Shown: positions 17,164 through 27,567 of the stretch, in pieces
Layout of the letters: every line of letters starts with the position of its first letter
Numbering within the stretch: the stretch's first letter is position 1
From: Eubacterium sp.
GTDB taxonomy: Bacteria > Bacillota > Clostridia > Oscillospirales > Acutalibacteraceae
DNA: 64,000 nucleotides
Direction of reading: 5' to 3'
Assembly: GCA_015655975.1 (NCBI GenBank)
Contig: DVEP01000020.1
Coordinates: 130,364-194,363, forward strand
Program-made: the position numbers and the translations under genes
The notes under the pieces: generated by a model
Told to the model about the DNA's origin: nothing
The model's input: the letters and a program-made list of their open reading frames with translations, nothing else
Database searches by the model: none

Positions 17164-17997
17164 TTACTTATACCAATTATATATTATTTTTTGAACAGAA
17201 TCGGGATTTCTTGTAATGATATTGTTTGGTTTTGCAACAAGAATTCTTTTAATATCTCTGTCTTTTTCAACACCTGTAACACAAAGTTTGAAATCGTTTT
17301 CGTGCAAAACTTTTGACAACTTTTCACAAGCGTAATTATAGTTGCAGTTGATACCTATCGCACCGCTCTCTTTCAGCGTTTCAATAAGTTTTTCCTGATA
17401 GTCGTCAAAATAAATTTTTATTCTGTTCGGCATATAGTTGAGATAGTACTGAATGTTCGGACAATTTGTCTGAACTTCCTGAACATCGCCGAGAGAAATT
17501 CCCGTAAGAAGTACCCTGTCTGTCAAGTCGTACTTCAAAATCATTTCGTAAAGTGAGGACAGCGTTCTTGTTTCTTTCACATCTATATAGACAAAAACTT
17601 TTTTGTCTTGAAGATACTTGAAAACATCTTCAAGTTTTTCACAACTTGTTTCCGACACAACTATGTCATTGCTCAAAACAAGTGTTTTGTCAAAGCTCTG
17701 CCGCAAGTCAAACTCAACTGACTCAGCGTCGTTTTCAACAGCGGTCTTTATACTTTCAAGAGAGTTGTTTTCGGTACCGTAACTGCCTGTCTGAGCAGTT
17801 ATCGTGAAATCGTCCGTAAACTTCAATTCTCTTTCTTCATACGTCTTGTTTACGGCATAGGTTGCAACGCCGATAACAAGACATACCGAAACTATAAAAC
17901 TTACGACCTGATATGTGAAGTGGGCGGCCCACTCACGAGTCATATTTCGTTTCAAAAACCTTTTGAATTCCTGAAACTTTGATTTTTTACGGGGCAA
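17164..17997 (-). CDS. Membrane-anchored GDPD-like protein with degenerate catalytic motifs
   Basis: 277 residues: basic N-terminus, one membrane helix (about 28-49), then a TIM-barrel domain like glycerophosphodiester phosphodiesterase. The barrel retains TENNSLESIKTAVENDAESVEFDLR and the KVFVYIDVKE strand, but the catalytic HRG is QTG (69-71) and the usual His-Asp after strand 2 is Asn110-Asp111. Both catalytic histidines are therefore missing and phosphodiesterase activity is unlikely. It may bind a phosphodiester or polymer on the outer face. It ends just before a shared terminator and starts 22 bp after guaB, so it is probably co-transcribed with it. Confidence 0.7.
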   Translation of the reverse strand: MPRKKSKFQEFKRFLKRNMTREWAAHFTYQVVSFIVSVCLVIGVATYAVNKTYEERELKFTDDFTITAQTGSYGTENNSLESIKTAVENDAESVEFDLRQSFDKTLVLSNDIVVSETSCEKLEDVFKYLQDKKVFVYIDVKETRTLSSLYEMILKYDLTDRVLLTGISLGDVQEVQTNCPNIQYYLNYMPNRIKIYFDDYQEKLIETLKESGAIGINCNYNYACEKLSKVLHENDFKLCVTGVEKDRDIKRILVAKPNNIITRNPDSVQKIIYNWYK

Positions 17998-18019
17998 GAA
18001 ATCACCTCAAAAAATTAAA

Positions 18020-19561
<1,542 letters not shown>

Positions 19562-19605
19562 GAGTTTTTATCTCTAAAGATTTATAGCAAAATGTGTATT
19601 ATTTT

Positions 19606-20115
19606 TTAACTATTTGCACATTTTACAATAGCTTTTGCCGTTTGTTCGGTAGTGTTGTTGTCGCAAACTATGATTTCGTCGGCATATTTACTGTAAAGAC
19701 CGAGTCTTTCTTCGTACATATCCTTCAGACTTCTGCCGTTTTTCAGCACCACGCCTCTTACGGACAGGTTATCTATTCTTTTGAGCATTGTTTCATAGTC
19801 TATGTGCAGATAGATGACTTTGCCGAGTTCTTTTAAATGTTTCATTGACTTTTCACTGTAAACAACGCTTCCGCCCGTCGCAATTACAGTACCGAAAATA
19901 TCGAGCGACAAAATCGCGTTTTCCTCTGCCTTTTCAAAATATTCGCAGCCTTTTTCGTTTATAATATCCTGAAGGCTTTTGCCCTCTCTGTTTTGAATGA
20001 GCAAATCGGTATCATAAAAATTTTTGAGCAAATATTTTGCGGCAAGAACTCCGCAGGTAGATTTACCGCAGCCCGGCATACCTATCAAAACTACATTGCT
20101 TGCAGAACTGTTCAC
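19606..20115 (-). CDS. aroK: Shikimate kinase
   Basis: 169 residues, normal length. It phosphorylates shikimate with ATP in the chorismate pathway. Walker A is GMPGCGKST (about 13-21), the shikimate-binding DTD segment is FYDTDLLI, and GTVIATGGSVVY is the Gly-rich substrate loop, with RGVVLKNGRSL in the lid region. It overlaps the stop of nth by 4 bp and is the last gene of the operon that begins at ftsE. No other aro gene is in the window. Confidence 0.9.
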   Translation of the reverse strand: MNSSASNVVLIGMPGCGKSTCGVLAAKYLLKNFYDTDLLIQNREGKSLQDIINEKGCEYFEKAEENAILSLDIFGTVIATGGSVVYSEKSMKHLKELGKVIYLHIDYETMLKRIDNLSVRGVVLKNGRSLKDMYEERLGLYSKYADEIIVCDNNTTEQTAKAIVKCANS

Positions 20116-20747
20116 TTTTTCACCCCTGTTTGTTTACAAATTTCTTTGAGAGGACAAATATCGCACTTCGGCTTTCTCGCAGAACAAATATCTCTGCCGA
20201 AAAGCACTATTCTGTGACAAAAATCACTGCCCTCATTTTTATCTATAATTTTTTTCATTTCAAACTCAATCTTTTTAGGGTCTTTTTCCTTTGTCAGTCC
20301 GAGACGGTTTGAAATGCGTATAAAATGTGTATCAACTACAATCGACTCTTTGCCGTAAACATCGCCGACAATCAGATTTGCCGTCTTTCTGCCTACTCCG
20401 GGCAATGTGATGAGTTCTTCTATTGTATCGGGGACAATACCGTCAAAATCGTTTTTTACTTTTTGCGCCATTTCTACAATAGACTTTGCCTTTGTTTTGA
20501 AAAATCCGCACGAGCGTATAATGTCTTCCACATCTTCAATATTTGCATTGCAATAGTCATCGAGCGTTTTATACTTTTCAAAAAGCGCAGGAGTAACCAT
20601 ATTTACCCTGGCGTCTGTGCACTGCGCCGACAGCCGAACTGCGACCAGCAGTTCAAACGGATTTGAGGCAGTCAGCGAACAAACCGCTTCGGGATACATT
20701 TCTTTTAAAATCTCTATCGCTCTTTCGGCTCTTTGCTTTTTCGTCAC
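20112..20747 (-). CDS. nth: Endonuclease III
   Basis: 211 residues, the standard length. This DNA glycosylase/AP lyase removes oxidised pyrimidines. The helix-hairpin-helix LPGVGRKTANLIVGD supplies the catalytic Lys, and VVDTHFIRISNRLGL contains the catalytic Asp. The C-terminal [4Fe-4S] loop is CSARKPKCDICPLKEIC. A 4-bp overlap joins it to the aldo/keto reductase gene upstream and another to aroK downstream. Confidence 0.96.
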   Translation of the reverse strand: MTKKQRAERAIEILKEMYPEAVCSLTASNPFELLVAVRLSAQCTDARVNMVTPALFEKYKTLDDYCNANIEDVEDIIRSCGFFKTKAKSIVEMAQKVKNDFDGIVPDTIEELITLPGVGRKTANLIVGDVYGKESIVVDTHFIRISNRLGLTKEKDPKKIEFEMKKIIDKNEGSDFCHRIVLFGRDICSARKPKCDICPLKEICKQTGVKK

Positions 20748-21649
20748 GGTATCAAATTCCCCATTTCACGATACAGTTTGTACCAATCTTCTCTGCTCAT
20801 ATCTACATTATCGGCAGTGAGCAAGTCTTCTATTCTGTCACAGTTTATTGTGCCGAGTATGACCTGAATTTTTGCAGGATGACGCATTATCCACGCAACA
20901 GAAACAGCGCTCTTGGAAACACCGTACTTATCCGCCATACTTTCTATTGCTTTGTTTTGTTCTGCATATTCACTGTCGTCAAGAAAAGTACCCTTTGAAT
21001 TTTTCTTTCTGAGAGGTCCCCACGCCTGAATAGTAATGTCATTTATTCTTGAATATTCAAGTGTGTCGCCGTCTTTATTTAGAGCGCCGTCATTTTGCAT
21101 ATTTGCACAAATTCCGCTGTCAATCATACCCGTATGGTCAAGACCGAACTGAAGTTGATTTGCAACAATCGGGTAGTCTGTATATCTTTTCAAATACTCA
21201 ATTTGAGCGGGTTTAAAGTTCGATACGCCGAACTGTTTTACAAGACCGTTTTTATACAGGAAATCGAACGCTTTGGCAACTTCCTCGCCCTCCATCAATG
21301 TGTCGGGACGGTGCAGACACAAAACATCCAAATACTCGCAGTTCATACGCTCAATGCTTTGCTTTGCGCTTTCAACTATATGATTGAACGAAAAGTCGTA
21401 GTATCCATTTCTGATACCGCACTTTGACTGAACAAAAACATTTCCTCTGCCGATTTCTCTGAGTGCCGAGCCGAAAAACTTTTCCGATTCACCCTGACAG
21501 TAAATGTCGGCATTGTCAAACATTGTTACACCGTTTTCATAGGCGCACAAAACGGCTTTTACAGCCTCTTTCTCGCTGAAATTTCCGAGTTTCATACAAC
21601 CGTAAACAAGTTGAGTAGGTTTAATATTTCCGAGATTTACAACTTTCAT
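20744..21649 (-). CDS. Aldo/keto reductase
   Basis: 301 residues, NADPH-dependent aldo/keto reductase of the YdhF-like bacterial group. The tetrad is visible: Asp and Tyr in FDNADIYCQGESEKFFG, Lys in FVQSKCGIRNGYYDF, His in VLCLHRPDTLM. SNFKPAQIEYL and AWIMRHPAKIQVILGTINCDRI complete the barrel. It reduces carbonyl groups; the natural substrate is unknown. ATGA overlaps couple it to rarA and nth, although no functional link to those repair genes is obvious. Cytoplasmic. Confidence 0.9.
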   Translation of the reverse strand: MKVVNLGNIKPTQLVYGCMKLGNFSEKEAVKAVLCAYENGVTMFDNADIYCQGESEKFFGSALREIGRGNVFVQSKCGIRNGYYDFSFNHIVESAKQSIERMNCEYLDVLCLHRPDTLMEGEEVAKAFDFLYKNGLVKQFGVSNFKPAQIEYLKRYTDYPIVANQLQFGLDHTGMIDSGICANMQNDGALNKDGDTLEYSRINDITIQAWGPLRKKNSKGTFLDDSEYAEQNKAIESMADKYGVSKSAVSVAWIMRHPAKIQVILGTINCDRIEDLLTADNVDMSREDWYKLYREMGNLIP

Positions 21650-22908
21650 TTTTTGCCCCTCATTTTTTCAAGATTTGAATTGAATGCCGTTTCATTTTTA
21701 TTTTCGCACGGAACATAATACTTTTTATTTTTCAAATCGTCGGGCAGATACTGTTGATTTACCCAATGATTCGGATAGTCGTGAGGATATTTATAAAACT
21801 GCCCTTTTTCTTTTACATCATCGCCGTCAAAATGAACATTTTGAAGCGCGCGTGGAAAAACTTTTCCTTTGCCTGCCGAAATATCTCCCATAGCGTTGTT
21901 TATTGCGTTGTATGCCGAGTTTGACTTCGGACTTGTCGCAACAAGAACAACTGCGTCTGCAAGAGGTATTCTCGCCTCGGGAAGTCCGAGCATCATAGCC
22001 GTGTCAACCGCCGATTTCACAATGGGAATGATTTGCGGATATGCAAGGCCCACATCCTCGCAGGCACACACCATAAGCCGTCTGCACGCAGTAATTAAAT
22101 CGCCTGCCGACAATAATTTTGCAAGGTAAAAAATTGCAGCGTCAGGGTCGGAGCCACGCATAGATTTTTGAAAAGCCGACATTGTGTCGTACATCTCGTC
22201 GCCTTTTTTGTCAAAACTTATTCCGCCTGACTGTACCATTTCTTTTGCAAAGTCAAGTTTAACATTACCGCCCGACGCAACTACACAGTTTTCAACGCTC
22301 AAAAGCGCCCGTCTGACATCGCCGCCCGCCTTTTTGGCAAGGTACTCTGACACGCCGTCCTCAACGGTTATCTTTGTAGAGTTTTCTTTTTCCAAAAACT
22401 CAAATCCACGCCTGACTGCAACTTCAATGTCCTGCCATTCTACACTTTTAAACTCAAAAACCGTACTTCTTGAAAGCACTGCGTTATATATGTAAAAATA
22501 CGGATTTTCCGTTGTTGAGGCAATGAGCGTGATTTTCCCGTTTTCTATATACTCAAGCAAACTTTGTTGCTGTTTTTTGTTGAAATACTGAATTTCATCC
22601 AAATACAGCAAAACGCCGTTCGGTGCAGAAAAAGTATCAAGTTCTGCTACAATCTGCTTTATATCTTCTGTTTTGGCAGTAGTGCCGTTTAATTTCCTTA
22701 AAGCCCTGTTTGTTTTTTTTGCAATAATCGACGCAACGGTTGTTTTTCCCACACCCGACGGTCCGTAAAAAATCAAATTCGGGATGATACCGCTGTCAAT
22801 CATATTCCGAAGCGGTTTGCCCGGTGCAAGAATATGACGCTGACCGACAACATCATCTATACTCTGCGGACGCATTCTGTCAGCAAGCGGACTAATCATA
22901 TTGTTCAC
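21646..22908 (-). CDS. rarA: Replication-associated recombination protein A (MgsA/RarA)
   Basis: 420 residues. This AAA+ ATPase acts at stalled replication forks. Walker A is FYGPSGVGKTTVASIIA (about 48-64), Walker B is VLLYLDEIQYFNKKQQQSLL, and sensor 1 is LIASTTENPYF. The C-terminal tetramerisation segment HFDGDDVKEKGQFYKYPHDY is typical. The frame overlaps queH by 17 bp and the aldo/keto reductase by 4 bp, inside the ftsE operon. Confidence 0.95.
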   Translation of the reverse strand: MNNMISPLADRMRPQSIDDVVGQRHILAPGKPLRNMIDSGIIPNLIFYGPSGVGKTTVASIIAKKTNRALRKLNGTTAKTEDIKQIVAELDTFSAPNGVLLYLDEIQYFNKKQQQSLLEYIENGKITLIASTTENPYFYIYNAVLSRSTVFEFKSVEWQDIEVAVRRGFEFLEKENSTKITVEDGVSEYLAKKAGGDVRRALLSVENCVVASGGNVKLDFAKEMVQSGGISFDKKGDEMYDTMSAFQKSMRGSDPDAAIFYLAKLLSAGDLITACRRLMVCACEDVGLAYPQIIPIVKSAVDTAMMLGLPEARIPLADAVVLVATSPKSNSAYNAINNAMGDISAGKGKVFPRALQNVHFDGDDVKEKGQFYKYPHDYPNHWVNQQYLPDDLKNKKYYVPCENKNETAFNSNLEKMRGKK

Positions 22909-23512
22909 CTCTTTCGGAAAAAATACAACCGCAATAGTTCTGTCTGTAAAGGTTGTACTGTTTTGACAAGGCTATACTGTGTTTATAGCCCTCTGCTTTT
23001 TTAAAATCCGACGGCAAAAATTCTACTCCGATTTCATTTGCAACTTTTTGCCCGATTTCGTTTAATTTTTCTGAATTTTTCAACGGAGAAACGGTAAGCG
23101 TGGTGCAAAAATAGTCAAACCCGAGTTCCTTTGCTTTTTCAGCCGTTTCAAAAAGCCGAAGTTCATAGCAAATGAAACACCTTTCACGCCCCTCTTCGCA
23201 CTTTTCAAACCCTTTTACTGCGTCAAAAAACACTCTGCTGTCGTGTTCGCCTTCCAAAAAAGAAACGCTGTCTCCTGCAAATTCTTTTATAAATCGAATT
23301 TGCTCGTTTTTTCTTTTTATATATTCATTTTCTCTTGAAATGTTGGGATTATAATAGAAAACAGTTACATCAAAAAAGTCTTTAAGTAAATCTATGCAGT
23401 GCGACGAACACGGCGCACAACACGAATGTAGCAAAAGAGAGGGTTTGACGCCCTCTTTTTGCTTTTTTTCTATTATTTCAAACATTTTTTTATGATAGTT
23501 AATTTTATTCAT
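22892..23512 (-). CDS. queH: Epoxyqueuosine reductase QueH
   Basis: 206 residues. QueH performs the last step of queuosine synthesis in tRNA, replacing QueG. The hallmark cysteines are present: LLLHSCCAPCSSHCIDLL near 26-40, then EEGRERCFICYELRL and QNYCGCIFSE, which together bind an iron-sulfur and a metal centre. FYYNPNI follows the first motif as usual. Start and upstream stop share one base at 23512, so it is coupled to the M23 peptidase gene. Confidence 0.93.
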   Translation of the reverse strand: MNKINYHKKMFEIIEKKQKEGVKPSLLLHSCCAPCSSHCIDLLKDFFDVTVFYYNPNISRENEYIKRKNEQIRFIKEFAGDSVSFLEGEHDSRVFFDAVKGFEKCEEGRERCFICYELRLFETAEKAKELGFDYFCTTLTVSPLKNSEKLNEIGQKVANEIGVEFLPSDFKKAEGYKHSIALSKQYNLYRQNYCGCIFSERGEQYD

Positions 23513-24939
23513 CAGTTCAAATAATGTTTTGGGTTTACCCTTTCACTGTTAATTCTGACTTCAAAGTGGCAATGCGGACCTGTCGAGTTACCCGTCGAAC
23601 CGCTTTTCGCTATTGCCTGCCCTTTTTTTACTGTATCGCCGACAGACACAAGAAACTTTGAATTGTGTCCGTAGAGAGTTACAACAGAATTTCCGCTTGC
23701 ATCCTTGCCGTGATATATGAGTATGTAATATCCGTAACTGTCTTTCAACTTTTTAGCCGCAATTACCGTGCCCGACTGAGCGGCAACGACCTTTGTACCT
23801 GTCGGACAAGGGAAATCTATTCCGCCGTGATATGTTCCGTCTGAATAGTTCGGAAAACCTGCCGAAATCTTTTTGTGGCTCGGCACAGGATATGTCATAT
23901 TTAAAACAGCGTCTGTACCGCTTACACCGTAGTCAGGTCTTGTAACATCTCCGACATCTATATCGCCGTAATCGTATGTCGTCAAATCTCTGTCTGCGCC
24001 TGCAATAATCGCGTCTATGTCTGCCTGAACGGAAGCCTCTGCTTTTTCGTCTATATTTTTATATTCTGTATAGTAGCCTGTCTGAACGGAATATTGGTAA
24101 AGCAACTCGTCGCTTTTCACTCTTTCATCGAAAAGTTCCGCTTTTTTTACTGCCAAAGTCTGCTGACTGCTTTCAAGCGCCGACTGTGAGTTTTCAAGCA
24201 CTTTACTGTCGTTTGCAAGTTGTGTCCTTTTCTCGTTCAAAACAGCCTGTTTTTCTGCCAAACCGTCTTTTCTCAAAATGAGTTCATCTGTTTGGTTTTC
24301 TATTTTTTGCATCAAGTCAGCGTCGCTTGTTGACACTTCGGAAATCATTTGAAGTCTTGTCAAAAGCGTTGCCAGACTGTCGCTTGTGAGCAAAACGGAA
24401 AGGATTGAAAAGTCGCCCGAAATATACATCGCTCTTGCCCTACGGCAATAAACCGAGTAAGTTAAATCAAAATCTTTCTGCAACTTGTCAATTTGTGTCT
24501 GAGCACTTCCGACTTCTTCTTCAACAACGGCAATATCCTTTTGATTGTCGGAAATTCTTTTGTTCAGTTCGCTTATTTTTGTTTCAAGTTCTGTAATTCT
24601 GTCCTCGTACAAGGTAAGTTCCTTGTTGAGATAGCCTATTCTTGAGTCAATAAGATTTATGTAATCGAGAGTAACCTTTTGATTTTTTTCTGCCTCTTTG
24701 ATTTTTTGTTCCATCTCGGCAATGTGGTCTTGTATGTCCTTGAGTTGGTCTTCAAAAGGTCTCAAATCCTTTGTAGTACTCTCAGACGGCTGTTCTTGCG
24801 AGCTGTCCGACTGACTGTTTTCGTCCGACAAAGACGAAGACAAACTGTTTTCAGCGGCAAACGAATATGTTGCCGCCGTTAAAATTAAAACAAGACACAA
24901 AAATATTGAAACCACTTTCACCGTTTTTTTGTTTTTCAA
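23512..24939 (-). CDS. Secreted coiled-coil M23 peptidase (EnvC/PcsB-like), paralogue 1
   Basis: 475 residues. A signal peptide (about 1-29, ending SFAAE), a Ser/Gln-rich stretch, a long coiled coil (about 60-300) and a C-terminal LytM/M23 domain (about 350-475). Zinc ligands are seen in HGGIDF (His and Asp) and HCHFEV (last His), with YGHNSKFLV between. Such proteins cut septal peptidoglycan peptide bridges and are activated by FtsEX through their coiled coil. It is one of three tandem paralogues immediately downstream of ftsEX, 13 bp after paralogue 2. Confidence 0.9.
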   Translation of the reverse strand: MKNKKTVKVVSIFLCLVLILTAATYSFAAENSLSSSLSDENSQSDSSQEQPSESTTKDLRPFEDQLKDIQDHIAEMEQKIKEAEKNQKVTLDYINLIDSRIGYLNKELTLYEDRITELETKISELNKRISDNQKDIAVVEEEVGSAQTQIDKLQKDFDLTYSVYCRRARAMYISGDFSILSVLLTSDSLATLLTRLQMISEVSTSDADLMQKIENQTDELILRKDGLAEKQAVLNEKRTQLANDSKVLENSQSALESSQQTLAVKKAELFDERVKSDELLYQYSVQTGYYTEYKNIDEKAEASVQADIDAIIAGADRDLTTYDYGDIDVGDVTRPDYGVSGTDAVLNMTYPVPSHKKISAGFPNYSDGTYHGGIDFPCPTGTKVVAAQSGTVIAAKKLKDSYGYYILIYHGKDASGNSVVTLYGHNSKFLVSVGDTVKKGQAIAKSGSTGNSTGPHCHFEVRINSERVNPKHYLN

Positions 24940-24952
24940 TTCAATTCCCCGT

Positions 24953-26269
24953 TTACTTTAGATATTTAAGCGGATTGACTCTTTTTTTGTCAATTCTGAC
25001 TTCAAAATGGCAATGCGGACCTGTCGAATTGCCTGTCGAACCGCTTTTGGCAATGACCTCGCCCTTTTGAACATACTGCCCTTCTCTGACAAGCAGTTCA
25101 CTGTTGTGAGCGTATAGTGTTACAACGCTCTTTCCCGCGATATTTTTGCCGTGATAAATCATAATATATTTGCCGTAACTGTCCTTTAGTTTTTTAACTG
25201 TCGAAACAGTACCCGACTGTGAAGCAACAACATTTGTACCCGTCGGACAAGGGAAATCTACACCGCCGTGATATTTTCCGCTTGAATAGTTTGGGTACCC
25301 TGCCGAAATGTCCGTATGGTCGGGTACGGGATACATCAAGTTTAAAATATCTCTGTTCGGTTTCGACTGTTCTTCGCCGTCGTACTTTTGCTCTGCCTCG
25401 CCTATTTGCTTTCGTATTTCATTTTCGATTTTTTGCAATTCCTCTTCACTTTGCGTGCGATACTCGGAATACATTTTTGTTTTTTCTGTAAGTTTTTTTA
25501 AAACAATATCGTTTTTTCTTTTTTCTTCATCTATCGCAAGTTTTTTTGCGCTGAGTTCTTCTTGCTTTTGAAGATACTCGCTGCGCTTTACTTTAAGGTC
25601 GATTTGAGCCTGTTTAGAGTCCTCAATCGCCTGCTCTGTTTTGACCTTGTTATCTGCAAGTTCTTTTTGCAAATCGCTTATTTTTTTGATAGACGAATTT
25701 ACGGTCATCATAATTTTGCCGTCATGCTTACTTACGGCATTAATCATTTCAAGGCGTGTCAAAAACTGAGCAACGCCGTCTGAAGTGAGCAAAATTTCCA
25801 AAACGGAATATGTTCCGCTGATATACTCACAACGCACCCTGTTTTTCCATTCATCATAGACAGAGTCAAATTCTTTATAAAGACCGTCTAATTGAATTTT
25901 AACATTTTTTGAGCGTTTTTCAATAGATTTTATATAATTTTCACTATTTGTAATATTATTATTTATACTATTAATGCTTTTCTCGGCTTTTTCCGACTCT
26001 TTTTCGCAAATTTCAAGTTCTTTTTGAAGATACGATATTTTATTTTCAAGCAAGTCGCAATATTCCTGCTCTTTGTCCCTGTCATTGACAAGAACAGAAA
26101 GCCTTTCGTCTGCATCGTCTATTTTCTGCTGATATTCCTTTTTTTGTTCTTCCAAACTTTGTTCTTTTGCAAGAGGGTAAATATTGAAAAGTTGGAAATT
26201 TAAGGTAAACAAAAATGCCAACAAAACGGCAAGAAATCTTTCTGTTCTTTCTTTGCGTTTCATTGGCAT
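24953..26269 (-). CDS. Secreted coiled-coil M23 peptidase (EnvC/PcsB-like), paralogue 2
   Basis: 438 residues. Basic N-terminus with a membrane-spanning signal (about 10-33), coiled coil (about 36-310) and a C-terminal M23 domain (about 320-438) with HGGVDF, YAHNSELLV and HCHFEV zinc-site motifs. The peptidase part is nearly identical in layout to paralogue 1 (shared CPTGTxVVAxQSGT and KKLKDSYG), and the coiled coils differ more. Predicted FtsEX-controlled peptidoglycan hydrolase. 17 bp separate it from paralogue 3. Confidence 0.9.
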   Translation of the reverse strand: MPMKRKERTERFLAVLLAFLFTLNFQLFNIYPLAKEQSLEEQKKEYQQKIDDADERLSVLVNDRDKEQEYCDLLENKISYLQKELEICEKESEKAEKSINSINNNITNSENYIKSIEKRSKNVKIQLDGLYKEFDSVYDEWKNRVRCEYISGTYSVLEILLTSDGVAQFLTRLEMINAVSKHDGKIMMTVNSSIKKISDLQKELADNKVKTEQAIEDSKQAQIDLKVKRSEYLQKQEELSAKKLAIDEEKRKNDIVLKKLTEKTKMYSEYRTQSEEELQKIENEIRKQIGEAEQKYDGEEQSKPNRDILNLMYPVPDHTDISAGYPNYSSGKYHGGVDFPCPTGTNVVASQSGTVSTVKKLKDSYGKYIMIYHGKNIAGKSVVTLYAHNSELLVREGQYVQKGEVIAKSGSTGNSTGPHCHFEVRIDKKRVNPLKYLK

Positions 26270-26286
26270 TCCTTCTTTACAAAAGA

Positions 26287-27567
26287 TTATCCAAGATAAT
26301 TCATTGGGTTAACCGCTTTACCGTTCACACGCACTTCAAAATGACAGTGAGGACCTGTTGAATTGCCCGTTGAACCGCTTTTTGCGATTAACTGACCTTT
26401 TTTAACATTTTGTCCCTCTTTTACAAGAAGTTGTGAATTGTGAGCGTAAACCGTCTGCATTCCGTTACCGTGGCTGATAATAATGTGGTAGCCGTAACTG
26501 TAATCCAAATACTTAACAGTGATTACAACACCGTTGTCTGCCGCGTGAACTGCCGTTCCTGAAGGTACCGCAAAGTCAACACCGCTGTGGTAACGACCGC
26601 TCGGATATCTCGGGAAACCTGCCGACAATTTTCTTGAATATGTAGGGTATGCAAGACGGCCTGAGCCGGGGGTGTAATCTCCACCGCTGTTACCGCCGTT
26701 TTGATACTGTTCTTCTTTTCTTTTGATTTCTTCCTGAAGTTCTTTTTCTATTCTGTCGCGTTCTTTTTCACTGATTCTGATTTCGGACTCATACTTGCTT
26801 ACAACACTGTTATACTCCGACATCTTTGAGTCAAGTTTTGACTTGTTTGACTGCTCCGCTGCCAAACTGCTTTCAAGGTCTTGTTTTTTCTTATTGAGAT
26901 TTTCTTTCTCTGTTACCAAAGACTCTTGATTTGTTTTAAGTTCCGCTTTTTGTTTTTCAAGTTTCTGTTTGCTCTTTTCGATTTCCTGCATTACATTCAT
27001 CAACTCTTCAAGTTTTTCGGAGTCTTGTTCCGAAACAGACTTGAGCATTTCCGAACGGGTAAGCATTGAACCGATATCGTTGCAGGTCAAAAGCACTTCA
27101 AGATTTGTAACGCTTCCTGATATATACATTGCCCTCAATCTCTGACAATATTCATTGTAAGAAGCGTCAAATTCTTTTTGTTTTGCTTCAATCTCTTTTG
27201 CAATTTTGTTAATCTCAACTTCGGCAGCGTCAATTTCAGCCTGTACTTTGTTGATTTTTGACTGCAAATTGCTGATTTCACTTTTAATTGATTTTGTATT
27301 TTTTTGAATTAAATTGATTTTTTGCTCGTAAGCATCAATTTGATTGTTAAGACTTTTTACATAATCTGCATTTTTTTCTTTGTAATTTTTCAACTTCTGC
27401 TCTGCATCTGCAATAGCGTCGTCAATATTTTCAAGTTCATCTCTCAACTGACTTTCAGATTTTGCCTGTGCAACTATCGAAGTTGAGAAAAAACAAGAAA
27501 ACATACAGATTGACAACAAAGCACATATCAATCTTTTCGTAAAATTATTAAAGCGCACGAATTTCAC
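26287..27567 (-). CDS. Secreted coiled-coil M23 peptidase (EnvC/PcsB-like), paralogue 3
   Basis: 426 residues. Signal peptide (about 1-35, ending VAQAKS), coiled coil (about 36-290), Gly-rich linker GGNSGGD, and M23 domain (about 305-426) with HSGVDF, YAHNSQLLV and HCHFEV. It lacks the SNLDxx insert CPTGT-QSGT wording of the other two (VPSGTAVHAADNGV instead) and is the most divergent of the three. Its start lies 20 bp inside the end of ftsX, the classic FtsX/PcsB arrangement, so it is the likeliest direct FtsX partner. Confidence 0.9.
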   Translation of the reverse strand: MKFVRFNNFTKRLICALLSICMFSCFFSTSIVAQAKSESQLRDELENIDDAIADAEQKLKNYKEKNADYVKSLNNQIDAYEQKINLIQKNTKSIKSEISNLQSKINKVQAEIDAAEVEINKIAKEIEAKQKEFDASYNEYCQRLRAMYISGSVTNLEVLLTCNDIGSMLTRSEMLKSVSEQDSEKLEELMNVMQEIEKSKQKLEKQKAELKTNQESLVTEKENLNKKKQDLESSLAAEQSNKSKLDSKMSEYNSVVSKYESEIRISEKERDRIEKELQEEIKRKEEQYQNGGNSGGDYTPGSGRLAYPTYSRKLSAGFPRYPSGRYHSGVDFAVPSGTAVHAADNGVVITVKYLDYSYGYHIIISHGNGMQTVYAHNSQLLVKEGQNVKKGQLIAKSGSTGNSTGPHCHFEVRVNGKAVNPMNYLG

